Shown here in pieces: positions 42,312 through 54,014 of a stretch of 64,000 bases of DNA. The number at the start of each line of letters is the position of its first letter. Positions within the stretch are counted from its first letter, which is position 1. The position numbers and the translations under genes are program-made. Source of the DNA: Channallabes apus (lineage: Eukaryota; Chordata; Actinopteri; Siluriformes; Clariidae); assembly GCA_030522415.1 (NCBI GenBank), contig CM060127.1:4239207-4303206 (forward strand). The letters run 5' to 3'. The notes under the pieces were generated by a model. That model was not told where the DNA came from, searched no databases, and saw only the letters and a program-made list of their open reading frames with translations.

Positions 42312-45170
42312 CTGGCAAGCACAGAGTGGGAGGGGCTGTGCTTTTTGGACCGTATTCATAAATATGCGAAAGGGGGTGTGGCTTTCCTCCAAGCACTCAC
42401 TCCCTTGCACAATTTAGTAATCCAGAAAAATCAAGGAACCAAGCTTAAGTGAATATCACTTTTTGTATACTTTTTTATTTTAATTATTTTGCTAAAACTT
42501 GTGGGCCTCATGTGGATGTTCAGGCTTGTTGGCAAATTCTTCGTTCCTGTTTTTGTATGCTTTCTTTTGTTTAAGATAATCAACTTTTTGTTTGCAGATT
42601 GCTCAAGAACTGCGCAGGATATAGGATTTTTTTTAATAGTTTAACTTTTTTTGTTTATGAACAAAAGTCCTTAACCAATCAAAATCCAAATTTGAGTGCC
42701 ATGGTTTGTGTAAATCTCACTGAAATCTCAGTGATCATCAAAATGCAGAGAAAAAAAATCAACATTGCACTAACTTTGTATTTTTTGGTCCATATTCTGA
42801 TTTTTAAGCATATTTTAGTATCCACTTCACTTTTGTTTCTTAAAACTAGGAACTTCTGATCCAGCCTAAAAAAAGTCCACTACTAACCCACAAGATGGCA
42901 CTTAAAAAGGGGGTGTTGTTTAAATTCTGTTCCCTTTTTTTTCCTCATTAAATGTCATTTGTCATCCTTTCAAAATAGCACTTTAAAACTCGCTCGCTTC
43001 AGCATGGTCCAAAATGCAAGGGTATCATGGGAAACGTAGTCTTATGCACATCCGCAATGCCACGCATGCCTTGGTGGCTAGCTGAGCTTCTACGCTTCTT
43101 TCTTTACACACACGTCCATTCTTTTCTTAGAACAGCCTTGAGATCCGAGAACCGCTTCACAAGCACTCGTTTGGGGAAAAAAAGCCAAATTGGATATTGA
43201 TGAAGTATTCTATCAATAGCAAACTTTGTTTAATTTTGTTCCTGTTAATGCATAAATGTCAGGCAACTTATCTTAGATCAAGTTTTAGCATAATATTCAA
43301 TAAAGTATTTAAAACACTTAAGTAGTTTAGACTGTAACATTACAAAACTAATGTTCCTGTCATGTGCTTCAAAAAATTGTAATTTCAACTAATATAAAAA
43401 CAAACATTATGAAAGTGTTAGTCTCTATTTAAACAACTAAACATATTGCAGAAATGTTGCGTAAAACTTTCTTCCTAGGCACCAACCTTCTCAAAATGTT
43501 TTGCTAACCTTAATTCGATCCTATCCATTTTTAAAGAAATCTTGTCCACTGGCACGAACGTATCCACAAGATGAGCATGCTAGCTAGCTAGCACAATAAA
43601 ATGCTTATAAGAAAGTCTTGTTCATCAGTTAGCTTAAGACGCAAATCTGCTCATGTGACATCACCACAAGGTTTTATGTTCATTTCAACTTGAAATCATG
43701 CCTAGGTTAAATTGCTCTTTTAATTAAACACTACATTAGCTACTACAGCACTGCTTTTACTAGTCAGCGTAGGTGTTACCTTTCATGTTAGTAGTTGCTC
43801 AGATAAGTTTGTTAACAAGATAGCTAATGATTGGCTAACTACTATATTTTGAAATTAAAACCAGTAGCCAGAAGCCAGCTGGCATGAACAATCTGAGGAA
43901 AATTGCTAACAAATAAAAAATCTTCCTAAAATATTTACTTTATTAAATTTGTAACTAAAATCTTACAATTGAGAAATTTTCATACTACCATAGCATCATC
44001 CTAAACAGTTTTTATGGCATGAAGTCAAAGTTGTTAAAGTTGTCAAGTCAAACGATGTTGTTTCGACTCAGTGGACATGAAAAAGGGCGTGGTCAAAAAT
44101 GACAAAAACAGCCGTTGTTCTACACTCAGTATGAGTCCATTGGCTCTTGCTTGCTGTTACACTCATCCTCATTGTGTATGTGTGTATATTTGTGTGTAAG
44201 GTCCTGTTGCTGCTATGCTAATGCTAACGTTACTGCTAATGCAAACGCTAATGCTGCTCTCTGTTGTCTCTTGTTCACACGTATTTCATTTTTACCTGTC
44301 TATTTTTGTAATATTTAATCTTCATTTCTTTCTTCTCACATGGTTTACTGTTACATCCACAGTTCCAAACCTCAGAGTGTTGATGATATTTTGACATTTG
44401 TTGCATGTTTCTCTGAGCAGATTCGGTGCCTAAAAGTTGTGGTAAAGCAGAAATAGGAACCTTTTTCACTTTGCACTCCGAACCCCAAACACAAACCCCA
44501 ACCCCCTACAGAAAAAGAAATCCTCCCCACCTTCGTTGTGCCTCACTTCCTACGGTGCTTTTTTCACAAGTCCGACTTTGTTTATTCGTACTGTGCTGTA
44601 TAAATATATAACTTGAAAATATTATGCACATATCCTACCCAATGGGTAGATGAAAAAAAACCACAAGAGAACAAATGTTAATACTGTAATATAATGTAAA
44701 GAAGATAATACGATGAGAAATTTAACACGGCGGCATCGGGTTTTTTTGTGAATGCCCTACAATTGTGCTTTTTGTCTTTTGTAAAAAAAAAAAATCAATA
44801 TATTAAAAAAAAAAATGAAACAAAATAAAAAGAGGTAATAAAATAATACTACAGTATAGTCAAAACTTAAGTTGCAAAAAGTACTTCTTATATTTTTTCC
44901 TATATCTGCTATGTGATGATTATGAGGCGATCGCATACAGGACAGAACTCGCTGCTGCTTTTATAACTTCCAGAGAAATTATCATTATTAATGCCAGCGC
45001 TTGCCATTTATTTATTTGATTTTTTTTTATTCTTATAATTATTATTATTTAGTGAGTGATAGATGTTCAGACTTTTAAAAATAACACAGAACAGAAGAGC
45101 TGTATCTTATTTCACCAAACAGACACGAATGGAGAGTTAACAAATAAAGATTTTGGATCATATTCAGTTT
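42312..45170 (+). other. Probable pmepa1 3' UTR
   Basis: Sequence after the stop lacks the transposons and microsatellites dense elsewhere, as expected for a long UTR (mammalian PMEPA1 mRNAs also have long 3' UTRs). Possible poly(A) signals are AATAAA at 43299-43304 (proximal), 44824-44829 and 44837-44842, and 45143-45148. A short GCTAAT/GCTAAC repeat lies at about 44217-44255. The end is inferred from signals alone. Confidence 0.55.
45143..45148 (+). terminator. Candidate distal poly(A) signal for pmepa1
   Basis: AATAAA followed about 20 nt later by a GU/U-rich stretch (GTTTGTTTGTTCC then T-run), the usual arrangement for cleavage and polyadenylation. Repeat-rich sequence begins shortly after, consistent with the transcription-unit end. 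Confidence 0.4.
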
Positions 45171-46249
45171 GTTTGTTCCTTCTTTTTTTTTAAAAAAAAA
45201 AGGAAATCAAATAATTTACTTTATTTTTATTGGTGTGATGGTATGGAACGTTTTCCAGATACATTTGCAGTATGATATACATAAAGTATAGTTAATTTAC
45301 AGAATTATCATTAAACATGACAGATTATTATACTGTACATTTATGGTACAGTCAATTATAAAGTATGAGAAATGTGAGTGTAATAAGTTTAAAACATGCT
45401 AAATCTACAGTACAGGTTTAATGTATGGTAAATGTATAGTATGAAACAACTATACATTTACAACTCAAAATTTCAAGTATAAAGTAGTTAGTATGATGAA
45501 TTTACAGTATGAAAAATGTAAAGCATGATCGATTTATAGCAAGGAGTTGAAATTCTGAGAAATTTACAATATGGATATAGAGAAAAAGATGAATTAACAG
45601 TATGATATAAGACATTGAAAGCATACTGTACGTCATGCTCGGTATTAAACTTTTTTAGTACAACTTTATAAAGAAGATTACATTTAAAGTCGGACAATTT
45701 TACAGTAGGGATTTTGCTGCAAGTGTAACATTTGAAACCTTAGTATGGTGCATGAAAATTATACTTTTGCATTTTGAGTAATTTACATTTTATAAAATTT
45801 ACAGTATGAGAAATATAAAATATGATCAATTTACTGATTAAATTTAACAGTATGTTAAATTCATAATATGTAAATTTATACAATTGTAAATTTACAGCAT
45901 TAAAAATGTAAAATGTTACAGTACATTTACAGAATGATTTTATAGTACGTGAAAAATTTACAGTATGTTAATTAAAATATGAGAAATTATAAAAGTAAAA
46001 TTGTAAGTGGATTGTAGAATATTAAACAGTATATGATGAAATGTAAAATATTAAAAGCAAGATTAAAAATTTATAGTAATGTTAATTGAAGATAAGTTTA
46101 TACTGTAGTAATGTTAATTTAATATGTGTTACATTTAAGATGACAAATTTACAGTATACTATTAAAGTGTTATATAATAATAAAATTATATTATTTAATT
46201 ATTTTACAATATATATTAACCATGCTAAATTATTAGAACTTTATTCCCT

Positions 46250-46354
46250 ATTCTCTATAGTGCTAATCCTGTACAGGGTCACAACAGGCCAGGAGCCTAT
46301 CCAAGGGGACACGAGGCGAGATACACCCTGGATGGGGAGCCAATTCATTGAGGG

Positions 46355-46390
<36 letters not shown>

Positions 46391-46534
46391 AGAGATTTCA
46401 CATCTTTCAACTGTGGGAATAAACCCACCAAATAGAAAGGAGAACATACAAACTCTACACACACAGACCTGAAAATGAGACTCAAACCCTTGACCCTGGA
46501 AGCATGAGGCCACAGTGCTATAACCACTATGCCA
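46250..46534 (-). mobile_element. tRNA-derived SINE (family A), old diverged copy
   Basis: On the - strand it has a recognisable head, B-box region (GGTTTGAGTCTCATTTTC is degraded) and the GGCTCCTGGCCTGTT body. A (CA) tract is at 46358-46386. It is much more diverged than the copies at 18425 or 56892, so older. Confidence 0.7.
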
Positions 46535-46602
46535 GTGACCATGTACAGTCTGAGAAATTCTCTTAGCATGAGCCATCCTAAATATGATAAGATTTCAGTA
46601 AG

Positions 46603-46770
46603 TAATAATGTTGTTGGTCTTTCGTTGCTGCTCCCATCACAGACACCACAGCACACAAGTAACCCGCCCATTTTATCTGAACTTGGGACTGGCACTGCAT
46701 CGAGTGGCTGGGGTTTAGGCGTTGGTGGGAATTGAACCCAGGCCTTCTGCTTGGCAGGCGAGAAACCTAA
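46603..46770 (-). mobile_element. tRNA-derived SINE (family B), opposite-strand copy
   Basis: Matches 12345-12562 in reverse: TCTTTCGTTGCTGCTCCCAT, CCCATTTTATCTGAACTTGG and GGGAATTGAACCCAGGCCTT (the tRNA-like B-box region). Confidence 0.65.
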
Positions 46771-46905
46771 TGTAAAGTAGATAACGTAGATGACAAGTAT
46801 GGATTTTGCTGTATGCTAAAAAGTGTAATAAATTGAACATTTTAAAATCTACAGTTTAAAACAGTACTCTTACACTGTAAGAAATTTACAAAAATGTATA
46901 AAAAA

Positions 46906-47212
46906 ATTAGCACTATCGTCTTCCAGGGTCCGGGTTCCCGGCCAGGCACGATTCCCGTCTCTGTGTGCATGGAGTTTGCATGTTCTCCCTGTGCTTGGTG
47001 GGTTTCCTCCCACAGTCCAAAGACATGTAGGTTAGGTTAATTGGTGTTTTCAAATTGCCCATAGTGTTTGAATGGGTGTGTGTGTGTGTGTGCCCTGCAA
47101 TATATTGGCACCCTGTCCAGGATGTACCCTGCCTCGTGCCCAAAGTCTCCTGGGATAGGCTCCAGGTCCCTGCGACCCTGAATCCTGCGACAGGATTAAG
47201 CGGTAATGACGG
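46906..47212 (+). mobile_element. tRNA-derived SINE (family A), 5'-truncated
   Basis: Begins inside the tRNA-like head (AGCACTATCGTCTTCCAGGG), with a short deletion in the middle, and ends in the usual GGATAGGCTCCAGGTCCCTG and AAGCGGTA segment. Confidence 0.8.
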
Positions 47213-47349
47213 TGAGTGAGAGTATAAAAATGTAAATTATAAACAATCGACAGATTCAATTTTACAGCATAAATTTTACAAAATTAAATTTACATTTGTC
47301 CGTTAAATTTACAAAATAAAAAAATGTATAGTATAAATTTAAAGAATGG

Positions 47350-47880
47350 TACATTTATCTGTTATGTTATGTCGTGTTCGTTGCACTGTCTGTTGTTGCT
47401 CTTGTTGAACTTTATGTTGTCTGTAAAACCTGTAGTCTTACTTAGCTGGTTAGTTTTTGTAAATTTATGTTGTAATTTATGTTAGTCTATCTGTCTTGTC
47501 TCTGCTAGCCAGCTAACTAGGCCTCTTTAGTTAGCTAGTTTAGTGTTTCTGTTAATTTATGTTGTAAATTTATGTTGCGTGTAGCATCTTGGTCCTGGAG
47601 GAATGTTGTTTCGTTTCACTGTGTACTAACTGTATATGGTTGAAATGACAATAAAGCCTTTGAACTTGAATAAAAAAATCAAGTCAAGTAGGCTTTTATT
47701 GCCATTTCAACCATATACAGTTTAGTATATGGTTGAAACGATGAAATAAAACAACGTTCCTCCAGAGCCAAGGTGCTACATACGACATAAATGTACAACA
47801 TAAATTAACAGAAAAACGAAGTAGCTAACTAACTAACATAAAGTGCAAGTATGCACAACACAACAACATAATATGTTTTC
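47350..47880. repeat. Foldback pair around CAATAAAGCC/GGCTTTTATTG
   Basis: CTGTATATGGTTGAAATGAC (about 47631-47650), AGGAATGTTGTTT and TAAATTTATGTTG on the left reappear inverted on the right as CATTTCAACCATATACAG (about 47702-47719), AACAACGTTCCT and CAACATAAATT. The arms span about 250-300 bp and 190 bp with only about 30 bp between. It resembles two head-to-head copies of one interspersed repeat. Confidence 0.75.
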
Positions 47881-48399
47881 AACACTCTGTGGTAATAATT
47901 TGAGGTAGTGGAATGAGAAACAGTAAACATTTACTTGTAGAAAGCAGCAGAGGCAGAAAATAGTTTTTTTGTGCTAATAACAAATATTGTGCAAAAGAGC
48001 AGTTTCAGGTTGGTATGTACTGTACAATTGTTAGATGGTTGTTGGTCAGTGTGTTTGTGCACGTGTGTTTATCAGTTCAGTCCCAATGTTATTAAGGTGT
48101 GTGTGTGTGTGTGTTGTGTTGTGTTTATTAGTCCAGTCCCTTTGTGTTGAGGAGATGGATGGCTTGTTGGTAAAAAAAAAAAAGTAAAGTATGTTAATTT
48201 TACAGATGAATTTAAAAGTGTGTTACAGTTGAATTCTGAGAAATCTAAGAGTAATAACATAAACAGTAAAAAAATTTATGAACAGTAAATCTACAATATA
48301 CTTATAAAATATGAAACATAAAATATTAAAAGGAAGATTAAAAATGTATAGTAATGTTAATTGAAGATAAGTTTATAGTAATGTTTTGTCCACACACAT

Positions 48400-48790
48400 G
48401 GACAAAAGTGTTGGTACCCTTTGATCAATGTAAGAAAAACTCACAAGGTCACAGAAATAACTTTCATCTGAAAAAAGTAATTATAAATAAAAATTCTTTG
48501 AATACTAACCAATGAAAGTCAGACATTGCTTTTCAACTATGTTTCAATGGAATTATTAAAAAAAAAAAAAAAAAAACTCATGAAACAGGCCTAGACAAAA
48601 ATGATGGTACCCCTAGAAAATACTGAAAATAATGTAAGGTGTGTCCACTAATTTCTTATACTTTCATCGGTTAACATTCATAGAATTTTTATTTATTATT
48701 ACTTTTGTCAGATTAAAGTTATTTCTGTAACCATTGTGAGTTTTTCTTTCATTGACTGAAGGGTACCAACAATATTGGCAACAATTACTG
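48400..48790. mobile_element. Tc1-like MITE with long terminal inverted repeats
   Basis: The left end ACAAAAGTGTTGGTACCCTT with AAGAAAAACTCACAAGGTCA and AGAAATAACTTTCATCTGA is mirrored on the right by TCAGATTAAAGTTATTTCTG, CCATTGTGAGTTTTTCTTTC and AAGGGTACCAACAATATTG. The arms are about 75 bp. The interior of about 230 bp includes an A-run (48558-48575) and no coding sequence. Confidence 0.75.
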
Positions 48791-49139
48791 TATGTACACG
48801 TATGATCAATATGTCACAATCTGATCAATTACATATAAACATATAAATTGCAACAAATTTACAGTATAAATGAATAAAATTTTAAATGACAAAAATAGTA
48901 TACATTTACAATTAGAATGTAAATTATTATTACTTAAACATTATTATTATGTAAACTTAATTTTTATTTAAACATAATATATGAAAGACTAGATTTGTAC
49001 AGTATGATCAATTTTAGCCTCAACATATTTATAATAATATTAATGCTGTAAAATGAAAAAAGTTGATAAGCAAGTCTTCCTGATTTTTCTTCACTGTCGT
49101 TATTTTCTTGCAGAGAGAGAGAGAACCGCAGTATGCAGA

Positions 49140-49420
49140 GGAAAACAAGACCAGTGTGTAAATATAGACACAGACACACCAGTAAGTGTGTGTGTGAGAG
49201 AGCGAGAGAGAGAGAGAGAGAGAGATGTACACCCCCCCCCCCCCACCCGTGGCTGGCACCTGCAGGGCCACAGGGAGGTCACAGACACCTCGAGTTCTCT
49301 CAATCTCTCTCACACACATACACACACACTGCTGTCGCATCATGAACCAAGGGTGTGAGACTGGAATGAACAAGTGTGAGCAGAGAGAGAGAGAGAGAGA
49401 CAGAGAAACAGAGTGAGGGT
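49140..49420. repeat. (GA)n, poly-C and CA microsatellites
   Basis: (GA) at 49198-49224 then an interrupted C run (49231-49247), CT/CA at about 49300-49330, (GA) at 49382-49402. Confidence 0.85.
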
Positions 49421-49824
49421 CCGTGCTAATACACACATAATTTGAATGTATGAAGTGTTCATGTGCACTGCTACACCCTTATGTCATTTCCGTTACAACA
49501 CTTTTATTTCATGTTTTCCACTTGCTTGTTGGGTTGTTTCCCCACAGTCGAAAAACGTGTGTGTGTGTGTGTGTGTTTGCCCTGCAATGGATTGGCACCC
49601 AATCCAACTTGAAAAAAAAAACACACTTTTTTGTGCTACACTGTGGCTCATGTGATAGAGAAAGCAGTCAGAATATTGAAATACAAAAACACCTGATTGA
49701 GAAACACCATGGCTGTAAGTTCCACCATCTTGGGGCTTGTGGTGATCACATGACCATCATACTTTACCATTTCTCAACAAAATGGCGTCTTGAGGTTTGT
49801 AAACTTTGAAGAAAAGATTTTCAG

Positions 49825-49825
<1 letters not shown>
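49421..49825. other. Nothing recognised apart from a SINE-like scrap
   Basis: GTTTGCCCTGCAATGGATTG preceded by a short (TG) run (49560-49595) looks like a fragment of SINE family A. The rest is unannotated. Confidence 0.4.
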
Positions 49826-49885
<60 letters not shown>

Positions 49886-50351
49886 TGTGTGGAATAGATC
49901 ACAGAACTTAAGAGAGTTAAGAAAGAAGAGAACAAGGGTGATGTGGAAGACAGGAACGCGAAGACAATCAAAGCAAGGCAAAAGAGATGTGCAGATAGCA
50001 AGAGAGAGTGTATATGTAGAGAAAAAGAGAAAGAGAGAAGTGCAAGAGAGAATAAAGGAGTAAAGGTGTGAGAGACTGAAAGAGAATGATAGGAGGTGAT
50101 GCAGAGAGATAAAAAGAGTGAAGAAGAAGAGATGAAGATTCCAGATAAAATGGGAACAGACAGACAGGAAAAGATCGAAAGATTGAGCGTGACGATGAGA
50201 AGAAAAAAAAGAACAGAGACATAAAAGGGAACAGAGAGTAAAAAAGAAGCAAAATAAGGGAAGAGTGAAAATAAACAAAAGAGGAGGAAAAGTCGAAAAA
50301 AGGATTAGGAGAGACAGACATTGGAGAAAAACAGACAAATAATGAAATTAT

Positions 50352-50383
<32 letters not shown>

Positions 50384-50385
50384 GA
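49826..50385. repeat. (TG)n followed by a purine-rich tract
   Basis: (TG) of about 58 bp at 49826-49883, then about 450 bp of A/G-rich sequence ending in (GA) at 50358-50382. Confidence 0.9.
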
Positions 50386-50461
50386 CAAACTGAAATCCAC
50401 ATTCATTGCATTCAGGAAGTGTGAGATCAGGACGTGCCGTATTCAACATTCCACATTACTG

Positions 50462-50462
<1 letters not shown>

Positions 50463-50494
<32 letters not shown>

Positions 50495-50595
50495 AGTGAG
50501 GAACATCTGGTGCAGGAGACACACCGCAGACTGGAAAAGTGCACACTTCTCCCTATAGCAGGGCAAGTGTGTGTGATAAAGCAGCAGGATACTCT

Positions 50596-50635
<40 letters not shown>

Positions 50636-50728
50636 ACTAGCCTCAGGGCATAACAGTCACACTCACAAATTAAACCAGACAACCAGACACACTCAGAGAG
50701 AGAAGTAAATGTATGTTGTTTAATGACT

Positions 50729-50782
<54 letters not shown>
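50463..50782. repeat. Three (TG)n tracts
   Basis: TG at 50464-50493, 50599-50633 and 50732-50782 separated by unique sequence. Frames here are repeat translations. Confidence 0.95.
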
Positions 50783-50786
<4 letters not shown>

Positions 50787-51760
50787 GAAAATATGTAAAT
50801 CTTTGACTATAAACTGGTGGAAGCCAACATGATGTTAGTACATTTTGTACACAGAGCATTTGGGCCGCTATAACACTCTGTCACGTGACACATTGGGGAC
50901 TTCGAGCGAGCCGGACTCCAGACACAGTTATCATTTCATTTACACACACCTTCTGTGACTGACACACAGATGTAATATACACAGCTTAAAAGGCAACCAC
51001 GACCTGTATGTTAAAACGCAAACATTATATGAAACATTTGACTGCAAAACAAGCAGACCTTTTTGGTATTTTGGGATAAACATGTTATAAATTTTATATG
51101 ATTTTGCAAAACGCTATAACTCCACTTCATACGAGAGGTTCTGTCACAATGGAGAAAATCAGCCAGCGGATGTGTTTGTGTCGGTCTGAATTTGCTAATT
51201 TGTATCATTTATGTATTGAGTAAGATTAAGTTGAATAAAAAGCTCATGCTTTGATGGTATTTTTGTCACAGGTAAGAAATTGGACTGAGAAAAATCTTTT
51301 TAACACTTTAATATGGAAGTCCATGACTGCAGGGGAAAATGTAACAGTCGTAACAGATTGTAAAACTTTTTTCTTTATGGAAACATTTACTTTATTAATT
51401 GTATTCTGGCCAAAACTAATTTTTTTAGGGATATCTAGCTATTTTCAAGAGAGAGAGAAAAATAATAATAAATAAATAAATAAATAAATAATAATAAAAA
51501 TTATATAAAGACAGCTTTATGTGTCAGGTTAAAAAAAGGCAAGATTAGCAAGTCAAAAAATTTCCTTTCATTGTGTTTTGCATACAATCCATTAATTTTA
51601 TATTCCTACCATTGTAATATGATTTTGCTTGTACTATTGTGATTTCCACTCTCCACAAAGCAATAAGAAGGTTTACATGAAGTAGAGAAGTATAAATAAA
51701 ATAAATATATGAAAATCTATTTAAAAATTGTAAAAATATATAAATAAACTGAAAAAGTAC
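50783..51760. other. No feature recognised
   Basis: Unique-looking AT-rich sequence with a short AATA repeat near 51462-51495. No exon or element seen. Confidence 0.5.
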
Positions 51761-51815
51761 AGCGGCACTGTGTGTTAGCACTGTCGCCTTGCACCTCCAG
51801 GGTCCGGGTTTGATT
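51761..51815 (+). mobile_element. SINE family A head only (55 bp)
   Basis: AGCGGCACTGTGTGTTAGCA then CACCTCCAGGGTCCGGGTT, after which the sequence leaves the family. Only the tRNA-like portion is present, an unusual truncation because retroposed SINEs normally lose the 5' end. Confidence 0.75.
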
Positions 51816-51857
51816 TATAAATGAATTATAGATTAAAAATTCAAGAAAAATGAATGA

Positions 51858-51860
<3 letters not shown>

Positions 51861-51926
<66 letters not shown>
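51861..51926. repeat. (TA)n microsatellite, about 32 units
   Basis: Uninterrupted TA dinucleotides. Confidence 0.95.
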
Positions 51927-51929
<3 letters not shown>

Positions 51930-53068
51930 ATTTTTTAAATTAAGATTGTTGAATTATAAATGTAAAACTTTACTATTTTAATATTTAAATTTATTATTTT
52001 TATTTCCCAACTTCCCATTTAAATTGTATTATTATTGCAAATTGTAATTATAGGGCCATTATGGCCATTTTATTTGGGCAGTCATATAAGCATTTGCATG
52101 TCATAGTGTCTGTGGTTCTGTATTTGTCAAATGAAAATTTCATTTTAATTGTTTTTAAATGCTGCAACTTTATTCTTGAAATCATATTGGTTTAATCTTG
52201 CCATATTATAACATTTTTGGAAATATTGTACAGTATTTGTATTTTTATCAGTGGACCTTATAGCCAAAATTTATTATAACAAAAATCAGGTGTCAAAATG
52301 CTGTGGTCCTTGTCTCATACACACCCCACATGCACTTCATCGTATTAAAGACATCAAGTGTGTTTTTGTGGGTAAAAGAGAAGGAAAAAGAAAAACAGTA
52401 AAAATTATTAAAAAATTAGGTTATGTCAACTAACAATGTGTTAATATATATAATAGTTTTTTGTGTGTTTTTTTAACTAACACACACTATACTGTACATG
52501 AGATAAACTTTCTAGGTTTCCCATATCGTAGCTAGCTAGCTAACAAATCCGCTGCACTGCTCCAAGTGTAGTGTGTGTAGGCGTCGTATCAGGACTTTGT
52601 TCGTTGGGGGTATAAATTAAAAGAAAGCTTCTTAATGAAGCACAGACACAGACATACACAGCGCACGGTCACAGGGAACATGAAGGTCTTTTGAAACGTT
52701 TAGACGTTGAACATACCAGTACGTAAGAGGTCATACAATCTTTCTGAGTGAGCATGACTCTCTCTGAGTCGCTCCACAGCAACAAACACACATCCCAGAA
52801 TAGTGTGCATGAAATCGCTGACATTTTACACGTCGACACGTAAATGTACCAGCGTGTGTTTGGGCTCAGACCCACTTTCCGCTGCACAGAGCGTTTAATC
52901 GTCTGCATGCACAAAGAGGAAATCAAATCTATTTCAGCTACAGGGTAATTTAATGACTGGAAAGAACTCTGAATCAAAACGAAATGCACAGCAAATAAGA
53001 CTAGCTGTTCAAAAGTTATGGCACCTTATAATAAAACGAGGAGATTGTACTTGCATTACTCGTATAAG
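51927..53068. other. No feature recognised
   Basis: AT-rich sequence with a TAGCTAGCTAGCTA palindromic run near 52531-52543. An open frame on the - strand (52669-52989) has no recognisable domain and no supporting splice or start context. Confidence 0.45.
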
Positions 53069-53076
53069 ATTTAGCC

Positions 53077-53206
53077 CAGTGGTTCTCTACTTCGTCACAC
53101 CAGATTTAACTAATAAACTAATTAACTGCATTTTTGTCATTTGAACTGTGTGTGGTAGAGTTGGGAAAACACTAAAATATGCCAGGCATGAGGTTGAGAA
53201 CCACCG
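53077..53206. mobile_element. 130-bp hAT MITE with 8-bp target duplication
   Basis: The left end CAGTGGTTCTC and right end GAGAACCACCG form the terminal repeat typical of Charlie-type hAT elements (CAGTGGTTCTCAACCT). Flanks ATTTAGCC (53069-53076) and ATTTAGCG (53207-53214) match at 7 of 8 bases. Confidence 0.7.
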
Positions 53207-53628
53207 ATTTAGCGCATGCTATGTCTAGAGGGCGCTGTTTTCAAAGTTCGGTTGTTTTCAGCTCCTTGGTCATTTTTGCCTTTTATGGAATCTTGTGGGC
53301 GTGGCTAATTGTTAATCAATTTATGGTAATCAATGGTAATCAATTGTATTGTGAAAGCATTCTGTAATTTTACAGCAGATTCTAACTCTTTAATATATAC
53401 GTATAAGTACAAGAAATACATAGCTGTGATTTATGAGACAATAAACACGTTGATAAACGAGGCCCAATATTTCCATGAAATACAAATCAAGGAGGTGAAA
53501 TAATTGTTTTTGCATAAAAACCTTCGTAGAGGATCATACACTAAATCTCTTTTATTAGTGCTAGCACATTCGTATTGTATTTGCAGATTGTGAACAGTGA
53601 GGAGACAGGAAAATACCCTACTCCCTCA

Positions 53629-53631
<3 letters not shown>
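53207..53631. other. No feature recognised
   Basis: AT-rich, including GTAATCAATGGTAATCAATTG near 53326-53345; no element or exon. Confidence 0.5.
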
Positions 53632-53711
<80 letters not shown>

Positions 53712-53969
53712 AAGGTCATGGAAGTGTTGACAGAAACGGACTCTGGCATTAACACCTGTGCTGCACCACTCTCGGGCTCTTTCTCTCTCTCACCAGTGTT
53801 GAAAGTGTCAAGTTGCACTCGACAAATGCTTCACACACGTGTACCGTCTAGACGTGTATGTGTGTGTGTGTAGAGGTCAAATACAGGGCATACATTTTTT
53901 CACTGTGACAGACACAGCCATTTCACTTGGGGAGGTGGGGAGTTCTCTCTCTCTCTCTGTCTCACATTC

Positions 53970-54010
<41 letters not shown>
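53632..54010. repeat. (TG)n and (CA)n microsatellites
   Basis: TG of about 78 bp at 53632-53709, the longest in the window, and CA at 53973-54008. Between them lies unique sequence with a GTCTAGAC site at 53846. Confidence 0.95.

Positions 54011-54014
<4 letters not shown>

Larger units (their letters stand above)
45200..49030. repeat. AT-rich degenerate repeat field (AATTTACAGTATGA)
   Basis: The words TTTACAGTATGA, AAATTTACAGTATG and ATGAGAAATTTACA recur irregularly over 45240-46200, 46790-46900, 47220-47345, 48180-48380 and 48790-49025. The gaps are filled by three SINEs, a foldback pair and a Tc1-like MITE, implying one ancestral array later invaded. Confidence 0.7.

Noticed and set aside
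49757..50338. 193-codon - strand open frame
   Set aside because: It is Phe/Leu/Ser-rich because it reads the complement of a purine-rich tract and a TG microsatellite.
52669..52989. 106-codon open frame on the - strand
   Set aside because: No recognisable domain, no start context and ordinary AT-rich composition. Such frames are expected by chance.
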